Notes: a model not told the origin generated them from the letters alone. DNA of 52,477 nucleotides from Clostridia bacterium (GCA_028710495.1 JAQUST010000010.1:2481-54957), one strand, 5' to 3'. Shown: positions 26,485 through 35,510, counted from the stretch's first letter. A program made the numbers and translations.

Positions 26485-27477
26485 ATGGCAAAAGATAAGT
26501 TACCACAACAAGAAAAGGCTCCAAAGGTGAAGCCCCCCAAATTGACTAAGGAAGAGCAAAAAGCTCAGAAAGAGTTGATAAAGTCCAAAGCTCAAGAGCA
26601 TAAGGCGTGGGAAGCATCCATTGTAGCAAATAAAAAGGTTAAGCGCGAAATCAACCGCAGAAGAATGCGTAGGATTGTGCTTGCGATTATGATTATGTCT
26701 TTGATGATAACATCTTCGGCATACATCATCCTTTTGCTTGTTCAGGAAAACAGCATTAGAATTTCGGCAACATATGCAAATGACAAATCAATCGGGATTT
26801 CGATTGACCGTGAAAACTGGATGCCATATCTTGATGTCAAAGGTCCTGATGCAATGTGGAATATTTCTTATGACAGTCATGTCGCAGATTCGCACGGAGT
26901 TCAAACCGTGCCTTCCTGGGACACAGCTCTTTCGACTATCGGAAACTTCAGCGTGGAAGATGCTTATATCGGCGTTACTTTTTTTGTCAAAAATACTTGC
27001 GAACTTGATTATACTTTTACTTCGGCAATTGAGTTGGAACATCAAATCAACGGTCTTGACGAAGCTATTAGAATTATGTGGACAATGCAGGATGAAACAA
27101 CAGGTGCATTGCTCGAGAAAAAGGTATATGCAAAAAAAAGTGATTATGCAGGATTGAGATTTAATGACGGAATTGAATTTATAGCCTATCCGGACGGATA
27201 TTTTGCGGGAACTTTCATTATGTATGATGATGAAGAATACCCTGTTGGACTTGTCCCTACAACACCGTTTTTAGATGATTCCTATGCGATGAGAACAGAA
27301 GGCTATTCTCTGGCATCCGGCGCATTGATACGATGCAGTTTGGTGATATGGATTGAGGGAAGCGACCCTGAATGCACCTCTAGCGTGCTGAACAGCTATT
27401 TGAAGCTTGGCGTTAAATTCTCGGTTGATGATGAAGTTGCAACAGAAGAACAAGATGAAATTGAAAATCAAGATTAG
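26485..27477 (+). CDS. Membrane-anchored protein related to the fibre-like proteins downstream
   Basis: A 330-residue protein with a very basic N-terminus (1-62), one membrane helix (about 63-86) and an extracytoplasmic domain to the end, so an N-in/C-out topology. Near the C-terminus, SLVIWIEGSDPECTS matches QLVIWFEGTDSEC and QLVIWFEGTDDQC in the two exported proteins downstream, followed by a similar beta-rich tail. Unlike them it has no SipW-type signal peptide, so it would stay anchored and could be a base or adaptor subunit. The family is otherwise not recognised. AAAGG lies very close to ATG 26485. A terminator follows. Confidence 0.75.
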   Translation: MAKDKLPQQEKAPKVKPPKLTKEEQKAQKELIKSKAQEHKAWEASIVANKKVKREINRRRMRRIVLAIMIMSLMITSSAYIILLLVQENSIRISATYANDKSIGISIDRENWMPYLDVKGPDAMWNISYDSHVADSHGVQTVPSWDTALSTIGNFSVEDAYIGVTFFVKNTCELDYTFTSAIELEHQINGLDEAIRIMWTMQDETTGALLEKKVYAKKSDYAGLRFNDGIEFIAYPDGYFAGTFIMYDDEEYPVGLVPTTPFLDDSYAMRTEGYSLASGALIRCSLVIWIEGSDPECTSSVLNSYLKLGVKFSVDDEVATEEQDEIENQD

Positions 27478-27519
27478 ACCACAAATCAAAAATAGTTGAA
27501 AAGTTTAGACATTCAAAAG

Positions 27520-27548
27520 AAAGGCTTCCCTCCAATGGAAGCCTTTTG
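27520..27548 (+). terminator. Intrinsic terminator after the anchored protein gene
   Basis: A 10-bp stem AAAGGCTTCC (27520-27529) with GGAAGCCTTT (27537-27546), then T residues. Confidence 0.88.
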
Positions 27549-28167
27549 CAATGTTTGCACTAATTCCCAAAGTAGCGATAAGAGGTAGAGATAAAATGAA
27601 ATTAAATTAAATATTCAATAAATTCAAAATTATAAGCAGTATTTCTGTAATTCAACTCTATAAATTTGGCAAAAAACGGCTCAAATGCTCATATCAATAT
27701 CAAAACTAATATATAATATTTCGTGCGCGATAATTATACACTTGCGCGCATAGAATTCGCATAAACTTTAGACGTAAATTACACAAAATTCTTAAAATAT
27801 TTGCAATTTTTTCGCGCGCGACTTGAATTAGCATAAACTTTGAGCTATAATTATAGGAGAGTGTTATACCCGCTCAAAGTTAAAGCGTAAATTATATGCA
27901 CACAGCTCTATGCTTGCTTAAAATAAATATGTATATAATCTCTCGCAAAAGTTTTTGATGTAGATTTTTCAAAAAATACGAACTTAAGTGATTTTGAACT
28001 TTTTAGTTTGAATTAGATATGGCACCAAAATATTGGAAAGGCATTTTTTTCGAATAATGTTTCTCACTTTTCAAAAAATAATTTTTAGATTAAAATTTTC
28101 ACTTATATATATACTTATATTTTTATAGTACATATAATATATTATATAAATATTTTATTAAAAGTTA
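27549..28167. other. Long AT-rich non-coding region
   Basis: No credible gene. It contains short alternating purine-pyrimidine tracts rich in CG steps (about 27721-27760 and 27812-27822) and runs of TA. Confidence 0.5.
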
Positions 28168-28196
28168 TTGACAACACATATGCGCGATGATATTAT
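28168..28196 (+). promoter_or_regulatory. Sigma-A-type promoter of the first fibre-like gene
   Basis: TTGACA (28168-28173), 17-bp spacer, TATTAT (28191-28196). Confidence 0.75.
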
Positions 28197-28202
28197 ATAT
28201 AT

Positions 28203-28455
28203 GAATAATAATGTAATCTAGTCGGACGCTCGGTTGAAGGTTGATTTATCACCAACTTGAAAGCCATTGAGACAAATTCAAGACGCTATGCAATCTTATC
28301 AATTGTGCGGTGAGTGAAGGGAAAACGACAACGATAATCAGAATTAAGCGGTGAAGCCCAATATGAGTAGTATCAACTCGGGTTAGCCAAGAACAACACA
28401 GCATAGAGGGTAAAGCCCTCACCCCAATCCTAATTGGTCATAAAAAGGAGAATTT
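28203..28455 (+). promoter_or_regulatory. Long structured leader of the first fibre-like gene
   Basis: About 250 bases from the predicted start site to the ATG. A hairpin GAGGG..CCCTC with AAAGCCCTC and then a CCAAT-CCTA-ATTGG hairpin lie just before the ribosome site. The GGTTGAAG and AAAGCCCTC elements also occur, in the same order, in the leader of the second fibre-like gene. It may be a regulatory RNA; I do not recognise a known riboswitch. Confidence 0.4.
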
Positions 28456-29955
28456 ATGAAAAAGAAAGGTTTACTTATTTTGCCACTCGCAATGATGCTT
28501 ATCATTGCAGTCGCACTATCAACGGCAACCTACGCATGGTTCGCAGTCAGCGCTGATGCAAAGATTTCAACACTGACAGTTCAAACGTCTGCATCAGACG
28601 GTTTGCAAATTGCATCAATTTACGATGCAACAGCAAAGAGTGGTTCAATGACATACAATAGCACCACAAAAGCTTGGGATGGCGCAACAATAGGTTATGG
28701 CGCTGAGCTTTCATTCACAACGGCAATGGCATCTGCTTATGGTGTAACCGGTGATGGTCTTGCTGCAAATATGTACACAGCGGCGTCAAGAACTGTCACT
28801 TCATATCTAACAGTTCCAACTAATGCTGCTTGGTATGATGCGAACAGATTATCAATGTCTGGTAACGAAGTCTATTATTCAAATGCATCAGGTACAACCT
28901 TTGCATCTGCGGGCAATTATTTTACACTTGGTGTTTGGTCAGGTGACGAAGGAATTAAAGAAGCAACTATTACAGAAGGAAACACTGGAACAACGCCTTT
29001 TTATGTCCGTGTGCAGGCATATCCCACAACTCAAGTTACTTCGGCAAATGCGGCATCTTATACAGTTGCTGACACTTTCTACTCTGATAGCACCGGCTTG
29101 ACCACTGCAAATGATTTAACATATTTTACAGATGGTGTTTGGCGAGGAGAAGTCACACTTGCAGATGATATTGCTTTATACACGACAGCAACCACAAATA
29201 ATATTTATGTCAGAAGCAGCGTTGAAACATATGAAGTAGAAACACATTGGACATATGAAGCAAACAACGGTGCATTGAACGGAAGTGCAAGCCCATATTA
29301 CTTGGTGCCAGCTACTGCAAACAGTGAATATTTTTCTTTGAATTTTGCACTTAAGACCCAACGTGGCATGGTCGCAAGCGCTGAGAAAGAAGGCACAGCC
29401 GATATCTTCCTCAAAAAACTTACAATAACCGCGTCAGGCGGTATGGCAGCTGCATCAAGAATTGCGATTTATTCTTATGACATAGATTATACGACACCAC
29501 AACTTAAGTATTTCTACATACCATTCTCAAAAAGCGCTTACGATGCAACATGGACCAATGTGTTGGCTACAGCTGAAACTAACTATAGAATTATTGGAGA
29601 TGCAGTAATAGAAGATGCTGGATATTCTTATGCCGCAACATCAACATCAACTTTGAATGCTTTAAATATTATTGCTGATGGAACCCCTGTATATTCTACA
29701 GACCAATGGCAAACCGCAACAATGTATATGATTGACAAAAACGCTGATTGGCCAACAAAAACAGATTATGATGATGCGCAAGGAGTACCATCTACCACAC
29801 TTAATTCACTCGGAGAATTCTCAACAGCAAACTCAACATTGTTCTATCAGTTGGTAATTTGGTTTGAAGGAACTGATAGTGAGTGCATAGGTTCATTCGC
29901 AGGAACCGGTATCACAATTGATCTCGCATTCGATTTCTATCAACAGTGGAAATAA
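28456..29955 (+). CDS. Exported fibre-like protein with SipW-type signal peptide (TasA/camelysin-like), paralogue 1
   Basis: A 499-residue secreted protein. The signal peptide ends in STATYAWFAVSADA, the pattern of SipW-dependent substrates such as TasA and CalY. The mature part is rich in Ala, Thr, Ser and Tyr, with almost no Cys. Blocks shared with the protein encoded at 31286-33070 are the N-terminal LTVQTSASDGLQIAS, GAELSFTTAMASAYGVTG, ANSEYFSLNF and LKTQRGMVAS, ASGGMAAASRIAIY, and the end QLVIWFEGTDSEC..GTGITIDLAFDF. The middle is divergent. It probably polymerises or decorates the surface. AAAAAGGAG precedes ATG 28456. Processing is likely by one of the two SipW-like peptidases downstream. 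Confidence 0.8.
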   Translation: MKKKGLLILPLAMMLIIAVALSTATYAWFAVSADAKISTLTVQTSASDGLQIASIYDATAKSGSMTYNSTTKAWDGATIGYGAELSFTTAMASAYGVTGDGLAANMYTAASRTVTSYLTVPTNAAWYDANRLSMSGNEVYYSNASGTTFASAGNYFTLGVWSGDEGIKEATITEGNTGTTPFYVRVQAYPTTQVTSANAASYTVADTFYSDSTGLTTANDLTYFTDGVWRGEVTLADDIALYTTATTNNIYVRSSVETYEVETHWTYEANNGALNGSASPYYLVPATANSEYFSLNFALKTQRGMVASAEKEGTADIFLKKLTITASGGMAAASRIAIYSYDIDYTTPQLKYFYIPFSKSAYDATWTNVLATAETNYRIIGDAVIEDAGYSYAATSTSTLNALNIIADGTPVYSTDQWQTATMYMIDKNADWPTKTDYDDAQGVPSTTLNSLGEFSTANSTLFYQLVIWFEGTDSECIGSFAGTGITIDLAFDFYQQWK

Positions 29956-30030
29956 TCGAATTCAAATGTGATTTTATCTCAAGATGAACATCTAAAATTA
30001 GTTGGCGAAACTAATCTTTCAAAAAATATC

Positions 30031-30060
30031 AAAAGCGAACCATCTGGTTCGCTTTTGTTT
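30031..30060 (+). terminator. Intrinsic terminator of the first fibre-like gene
   Basis: An 11-bp stem (30031-30041 with 30046-30056) around a 4-base loop ATCT, then G and T-run. Nearly identical to the one at 33113. Confidence 0.92.
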
Positions 30061-30850
30061 TGCTCAAAAGCTTAAAGATGTATTTTAGGCTTTATAAATT
30101 TTAAAATAGAAAATTATAGTCATCACAATGTTGCGAGCTAAAGAACAAAATTTATTGTACGATAAATTTGATAATAAAAAGCTGGAAAAATATATTTGCA
30201 AATAATTAATTAAATTTTAAATAATAAAACTATTTGCAAAATGTGGATAAGTCAAATCAAAATAAATAGTAAATTTGAAATTGTGGATAACTAATATAAA
30301 AATATATCGCTGTTGACAAAACTTTTAATTTTGCATATTATATCACAAGCGTAATTAAAACAATAATTTATATAATATACTACGCACACGCGTGTGAGTC
30401 TCGTGACAAATCACTTAAAATGTAAGATTAGTAAGCACATGCTAAAATCTAGTAGTCAACACGAGAACTAGCTAAACAAAGAATAAAAAAAATATTTAGC
30501 TAATACAAGCCGAATTTGTGCAATATAAGTCAGTAAAATACTTAAACAAGCTCACACAAACATGCTGTCTACTAAATAATACTTTACAAATCCGCGCAAT
30601 TATATAGTTTAGAAAAATACAAACAATACCTAGTACCAAACATAACTCACAGCCATGCAAAATACGCTGGCAAGCTCACACAAAAAATATAAATAGATAT
30701 TTCAAAACACTTAGAAAACTCCACAAACAAACAAAAGATAGCTCGCGCACGTACACATATGCACGTGCAAGTAGTAAAATATATATATAAGACATATATA
30801 TAATAATATATAGAATATAAGTTTTATACAAAATAAATTTTTAAAAAGTA
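30061..30850. other. Long non-coding region with alternating purine-pyrimidine tracts
   Basis: No credible gene. Perfectly alternating tracts occur at about 30382-30396 and 30742-30768, followed by runs of ATATAT up to 30815. Confidence 0.5.
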
Positions 30851-30879
30851 TTGACACTTATAGACGCGCGTGTTAATAT
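30851..30879 (+). promoter_or_regulatory. Sigma-A-type promoter of the second fibre-like gene
   Basis: TTGACA (30851-30856), 17-bp spacer, TAATAT (30874-30879). The spacer contains GCGCG, as does the spacer of the first fibre-gene promoter (GCGCGATG). Confidence 0.75.
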
Positions 30880-30885
30880 ATGTAT

Positions 30886-31285
30886 GTCTAATAGTGTCAA
30901 TCGTTGCGCACGCATGTGCACGCGAAAATGGTTGGAAGCTGTAGACCTTATGAACGCTGATGATTTGGCAAATTGACTTGGAAACAGTGTTGCTTGAAAA
31001 AATCATATGAGGGAAACCAAACTGATTTTTGGAAGCAAATCTTGTGAAAAGTTTGTGAAACCATTTGCGAAAATAAGGACAAAAGCTGAAAGTCATAAGC
31101 AAGCAAATGATAGGCCAATGATGACACTGCAATGAGTGGAAACACAAATTGTAAAAAAGTTTTCAGAGACATTTTTGACTGGGGAAATGCTTGATTCTTA
31201 GGAAAATTTGTCACAGGCACAGTATCGCTAGGGGGCCAAAGCCCTCGCCCAAAACCAAATATCAATCATAGAAGGAGAGAGATTT
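30886..31285 (+). promoter_or_regulatory. Long leader of the second fibre-like gene
   Basis: About 400 bases from the predicted start site to the ATG. It opens with a GC-rich hairpin (GCAC-GCAT-GTGC core near 30908) followed by GAAAATGG and GGTTGGAAG. It ends with a hairpin GGGGGC..GCCCTC containing AAAGCCCTC, shortly before AAGGAGAGAG. The minus-strand open frames of about 105 codons here are antisense to the leader and have no family resemblance. Confidence 0.4.
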
Positions 31286-33070
31286 ATGAAAAAGAAAGGT
31301 TTAATTATATCAACAATCGTCATGATGTTGGTCGTGGTAGTCGCCCTGTCAACAGCAACCTATGCATGGTTCGCAGTTTCAGCAGACGCCAAGATTTCAG
31401 CATTGACAGTTCAAACAGCCGCATCAGACGGTCTTCAAATTGCATCATATTACGACGGCGGTGTATCTTCAGGAGAAATGACATTGTCAACAGGTGCAAA
31501 CAAAACTTGGACAAACTCATCATTTGCAGATTTCGGTGCGGAGCTAAGTTTTACAACCGCATTGGCTTCAGCTTATGGCGTCACAGGTAATGGCTTGAAA
31601 CAAAATATGTACACTGCGGCTTCACGTTCTGCAACTGCCTACGCGACAACAGAAGTTACTATTGCTTGGTGGGATGTTATTACAGATGGACCTAGCACTC
31701 AAGGCGCTGACTACATAGCAAATTATGGCCAGTTCTACAGCAACCAAACAGGTTTGACACTAGCAACAACAACAGGAGCTTTGATATTCACAGATGGTGC
31801 TTGGACTGGTGATGCGATTGATGCAAGAGCTTTAATAGCAGGTCAAGGTTTTTATATTCGTACAATTGGCTTTGACACAATCCGCATTGATACATCAAAT
31901 GCCGTTGCTTATGATGCTGATGCCACGATGGTTTATTACGCAGATGGTGCTGCAACAATTCCTGCGGATTCAACAACGAATGCTCTATTTGTTGGGTTTA
32001 CTGCTGGTGTTTATAGTGGTGATGCTTTGCAAACATTTGTTACTGACGGCGGTAATCCAGCTCTCTACGCAAAAAAAGTGTATGTCAGTGAATTAGCAGC
32101 AAATGAAATTGGTGCAAATGGAACAACTTATTTTTCGAATAATGATTTGACTGGAACTGAAGTTGTTGGTGATGGTGTAGCTGTAGTTGATGCTGCCAAC
32201 ATCTATTACTATGCAACAACATTAGTTGCACATGAAGTTCAAATTGCTTGGACTTATGAAGCAAACAACAGTGCATTGAGCGGCGTTACTCCTCGTTACC
32301 TTATTCCTGCATCTGCAAACAGCGAATATTTTTCTTTGAATTTTATTTTGAAAACTCAACGTGGTATGGTCGCAAATTCTGAACGTCAAAATATTGCTGA
32401 CATATTCCTTAAAAAGTTGTCAGTCACTGCATCAGGCGGAATGGCAGCAGCTGCAAGAATCGCAATTTACGAATATGATTCAAATTCATATGCCTATAAT
32501 GCGAATACCGATCTTAAATATTTATATGCCCCATTTGCAAGGTCAAATGATACAACTGGTTGGAGCAATCCTGCTGAAGCAGAAACGTTATCGTACAATG
32601 TAGCTCCAGTAAAATCTGCAACAATGACTGCACAAAATTGGGATGGAAATGGATTTGCATATAATACTGCAACTAGCGCAGGATTTGAATCTACTCGCAC
32701 AATAACAGACAATACACTTATTAATACTGCGGGTACTTGGAGCACAGCAAATATATTTGATATTGATAAGAACGTTGTTTGGAATGATATTGATTTGTAT
32801 AATGCTGCACAAATTGCTGAATTTGGTTTAACAGGTGATGAAAATTTGTCACAAGCGATAAACTCAATAGGAGCATTTACCGCTGCTAATATCGAAAAGT
32901 ATTATCAACTTGTTATTTGGTTTGAAGGAACAGATGATCAATGCACCAGCACATATGCTGGAACAGGTGTCACCGTTGACATAGCCTTCGACTTCTTCCA
33001 AAGATTTAATTCCGGAGTTAGTTATACTGGATTCCCAGTTGTTGGTTCTACTACAGATCGTGTTGCGTAA
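31286..33070 (+). CDS. Exported fibre-like protein with SipW-type signal peptide (TasA/camelysin-like), paralogue 2
   Basis: A 594-residue paralogue of the protein encoded at 28456-29955. The signal peptide ends with STATYAWFAVSADA and LTVQTAASDGLQIAS follows. Conserved blocks are AELSFTTALASAYGVTG, IAWTYEANN, ANSEYFSLNF, LKTQRGMVANSE, IFLKKLSVTASGGMAAAARIAIY and QLVIWFEGTDDQC..GTGVTVDIAFDFFQ. It is about 95 residues longer, mainly through a larger, more variable middle (about residues 125-320) and an extra C-terminal tail after FFQRF. AAGGAGAGAG precedes ATG 31286. Its own promoter, leader and terminator make it a separate unit, which allows independent expression of the two subunits. Confidence 0.8.
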   Translation: MKKKGLIISTIVMMLVVVVALSTATYAWFAVSADAKISALTVQTAASDGLQIASYYDGGVSSGEMTLSTGANKTWTNSSFADFGAELSFTTALASAYGVTGNGLKQNMYTAASRSATAYATTEVTIAWWDVITDGPSTQGADYIANYGQFYSNQTGLTLATTTGALIFTDGAWTGDAIDARALIAGQGFYIRTIGFDTIRIDTSNAVAYDADATMVYYADGAATIPADSTTNALFVGFTAGVYSGDALQTFVTDGGNPALYAKKVYVSELAANEIGANGTTYFSNNDLTGTEVVGDGVAVVDAANIYYYATTLVAHEVQIAWTYEANNSALSGVTPRYLIPASANSEYFSLNFILKTQRGMVANSERQNIADIFLKKLSVTASGGMAAAARIAIYEYDSNSYAYNANTDLKYLYAPFARSNDTTGWSNPAEAETLSYNVAPVKSATMTAQNWDGNGFAYNTATSAGFESTRTITDNTLINTAGTWSTANIFDIDKNVVWNDIDLYNAAQIAEFGLTGDENLSQAINSIGAFTAANIEKYYQLVIWFEGTDDQCTSTYAGTGVTVDIAFDFFQRFNSGVSYTGFPVVGSTTDRVA

Positions 33071-33112
33071 TATTAAATCATCAACTTAAAGTAATTGACA
33101 ATCTAACAATTC

Positions 33113-33143
33113 AAAAGCGAACCATTTGGTTCGCTTTTGTTTT
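33113..33143 (+). terminator. Intrinsic terminator of the second fibre-like gene
   Basis: An 11-bp stem (33113-33123 with 33128-33138), loop ATTT, then G and T-run. Same arms as the terminator at 30031; the loop differs by one base. Confidence 0.92.
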
Positions 33144-33188
33144 TGTAAAATTTGTAAGTGAATAATTGCTATTGCAATATGTGAGTCG

Positions 33189-33857
33189 CTACAAACTTAA
33201 GCTACAAACTTAAGCTACAAACTTCAGCAACAAACTTTAGCTACAAACTTCAGCAACAAATTTTAGCTACAAACTTCGGCTACAAACTTCGGCTACAAAC
33301 TTCAGCAACAAACTTAAGCTACAAACTTCTGCAACAAACTTAAGCTACAAACTTCTGCCACAAACTTCAGCTACAAACTTCGGCTACAAACTTCTGCCAC
33401 AAACTTCTGCCACAAACTTCTGCCACAAACTTCTGCTACAAACTTCAGTTATAATCTTCAGCAACAAACTTTAGCAAAAACTTCGGCAACAAACTTCAGT
33501 TATAATCTTAAGCTACAAACTCCGGCTACTAACTTTAACAACAAACTTCTGCTACAAACTTCTGCCACAAACTTCTGCCACAAACTTCTGCTACAAACTT
33601 CTGCTACAAACTTCGGCTACAAACTTCGGCTACAAACTTCAGCAACAAACTTCGGCTACAAACTTCGGCTACAAACTTCAGCAACAAACTTAAGCTACAA
33701 ACTTCTGCCACAAACTTCGGCTACAAAACTCGGCTATAAAAATTCACCTAAAAACTTCAGTTAAAATTTTCAGCTACAAACTTTAACAACAAACTTTAAC
33801 AACAAACTTTAACAACAGACTTCAGTTAGAAATTTCAATTATAAACTTCGAATACAA
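33189..33857. repeat. 13-bp tandem repeat array, about 51 units
   Basis: Consensus CTACAAACTTCAG. The ACAAACTT core is nearly invariant; the second base (T, A or C) and the three bases after CTT (CAG, CGG, CTG, AAG, TAG) vary. A few units lose or gain one base, and the last quarter is more degenerate (TTATAATCTTCAG and similar). No reading frame stays open through it, so it is not coding. It occupies most of the 33071-34084 gap. Confidence 0.93.
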
Positions 33858-34084
33858 AAATAAACGCTAAAACTGAGTTTAAAACATTGTAGCTAAAAAA
33901 GAGACGCAAAAGCTCAAAAGTGAAAGTGAGATAGAGAGCTAACGCTGATGCTTGATAATATAAGCCCCATTACTAGTCAATATTGTAAAATACTGCTATA
34001 TAAATTATAAAAAGTTGACTTGTTTTTTCATTAAAACTCGTAATAGACTGGCTTATTTTGCCAAATAGTGCCGAAAAATAGAGG

Positions 34085-34113
34085 TTGACATCTTTCGCGA
34101 ATTGATATATTAT
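34085..34113 (+). promoter_or_regulatory. Sigma-A-type promoter of the sipW-like/ATPase operon
   Basis: TTGACA (34085-34090), 17-bp spacer, TATTAT (34108-34113). It is followed by a GCGCA/TGCGC hairpin (about 34144-34160). Confidence 0.7.
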
Positions 34114-34165
34114 AATAGTATCAATAGGTCTAATGGGTGAAGTGCGCATTTTTTTGCGCATTAAT

Positions 34166-34253
34166 ATGGCAATAAGCATAGCTTATAGATTGAAAATTTA
34201 CCAAGCACATCGTTCCAAGCGGAAAAACTTCCGTGAAAAAGGCAAAAAGCATA
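34166..34253 (+). promoter_or_regulatory. Leader RNA element, copy A (GGCAAWAAGCAT motif twice plus hairpin)
   Basis: ATGGCAATAAGCATA (34166-34180) and AAGGCAAAAAGCATA (34239-34253). The second copy is preceded by a hairpin CGGAA-AAAC-TTCCG and TGAAAA. The same arrangement occurs before the ATPase gene at 35511-35614 with a different but still complementary stem, which supports a conserved RNA structure. Confidence 0.5.
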
Positions 34254-34294
34254 AGTCGGGTGCGAGGAATAACCATCTTAGGGAAGAGCTTACT

Positions 34295-35407
34295 ATGGCA
34301 AAAAAAGAGAAGGGTCCTATGACCCCAAAACAGCAAAAAATTCGCAAGATTTTTTCAATTATTGCGAGTACTATTGGTGTCATTATAGTTGTTATGACAC
34401 TGCTTGTTTCCATAATGACAATTACACGAACACAGAAAGAGGACGGCGTTGCCAGTTTGTTTGGCTATGCATTTATGCCTGTGCTCACTAATTCAATGGA
34501 ACCGACAATTATGACAGGTGACCTCATTGTCACGAAACTGTACGAGGGTGATGGAAGCGATTTAAAAGTTGGTGATATTGTCACTTTCAAAATTTATATC
34601 AATACTGAACCCTTTTATAACACCCACAGAATTTATGCGGTGAATGAAGATGGCTACGGTAGCTATTGGTATATTACACGAGGTGACAACAATCCTGATG
34701 AAAATTTAGATGGTGAACCTGATGTTGACTACATCACGCAAAGTCCTTATGATATTGTTGCCGTATACACCGGAGTCCATTTGGGCGGTGTTGGTCAGGC
34801 AGTAACCAAATTACAAACAGACGCAACTTTCTATTTCCTTGTGGTTGTGACACCACTCATTTTACTATTCGTCATTTATGTCTTCTTCTTTGTTCGTGCC
34901 GTAGTTCAGATGAAGATGAAGAAAACTCGAGAAGAGGCTATCGCCTCAGCAACCGCCGCTGCAATTGCAAATGCAAATATGCCAATGCCTGCGCGAGTTT
35001 CGCTTGATGAACTCTCGGATGACGAGAAATTGCAAATGTTGCTTGATTTACAGGCAAAAAAGGCTGCTGCACAAGCTGCAGAAGCTGCACAAGCAGCTGA
35101 TATTGCAAAAACTCCACCATCAGAATCTTTACTTGAAAATGACACTTCAGCTAATAATGTAAGCACTGTGAAAAAGACTCCTGCAAAGAAGGCTTCAACT
35201 ACTGTAAAGTCCAAAGTGGAAGAAAACACTTCTGAATTTACGGAAAGTACAGCGAAAAAAGTGCTTGCAAAGAAAGCACCAGAAAAAAAGGCTTTGGACA
35301 TTGTTTCAAGTGAAGATACTATTGTATCAGCCGAAAGCACAGCGAAAAAAGCACCTGCAAAGAAAGCACTCGTTAAAAAGTCACCTAAAGAGATATCAGA
35401 AGACTGA
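34295..35407 (+). CDS. SipW-like signal peptidase I with histone-H1-like tail
   Basis: Membrane serine peptidase of the ER/archaeal type that would cleave the fibre-like proteins at the outer face. In 370 residues, membrane segments lie at about 20-42 and 179-203. Between them is the catalytic domain with S67 (TNSMEPT), H111 (NTHRI) and D131 (TRGDN), i.e. Ser-His-Asp in place of the bacterial Ser-Lys pair. The long cytoplasmic C-terminus has LDELSDDEK (237-245), an Ala-rich helix, and a Lys/Ala/Pro tail (about 287-370) with AKKAPAKKA-type repeats. I start at ATG 34295 after a GGGAAGAG site; the open frame from 34133 is the leader RNA. It heads the operon with the ATPase. Confidence 0.85.
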   Translation: MAKKEKGPMTPKQQKIRKIFSIIASTIGVIIVVMTLLVSIMTITRTQKEDGVASLFGYAFMPVLTNSMEPTIMTGDLIVTKLYEGDGSDLKVGDIVTFKIYINTEPFYNTHRIYAVNEDGYGSYWYITRGDNNPDENLDGEPDVDYITQSPYDIVAVYTGVHLGGVGQAVTKLQTDATFYFLVVVTPLILLFVIYVFFFVRAVVQMKMKKTREEAIASATAAAIANANMPMPARVSLDELSDDEKLQMLLDLQAKKAAAQAAEAAQAADIAKTPPSESLLENDTSANNVSTVKKTPAKKASTTVKSKVEENTSEFTESTAKKVLAKKAPEKKALDIVSSEDTIVSAESTAKKAPAKKALVKKSPKEISED

Positions 35408-35510
35408 CTATAAATAGTTTAATACGCCCCGTTATCGGGGCGACATAACCCAAAATTACTCACAATGACAAAGCGTAAAACAAACCACATTAGGCGAATT
35501 TTACGCAAAA

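Noticed and set aside
30824-31265. Minus-strand ORFs of about 105 codons
   Set aside because: They are antisense to the leader of the second fibre-like gene, have unusual composition (many Phe, His, Cys) and no ribosome site or family match.
33189-33857. CRISPR array or repetitive protein gene
   Set aside because: 13-bp units without spacers; stops in every frame break translation.
34160-34260. Cyclic-di-GMP-I (GEMM) riboswitch
   Set aside because: GGCAAWAAGC is only superficially like the GEMM core; the paired GGGCAAACC/GGGACGCAAAGCC elements are not present. A covariance search should still be run.
34133-34294. 54-residue N-terminal extension of the first SipW-like peptidase
   Set aside because: The segment contains the repeated leader-RNA element and hairpins; ATG 34295 has a ribosome site and gives the normal peptidase N-terminus.
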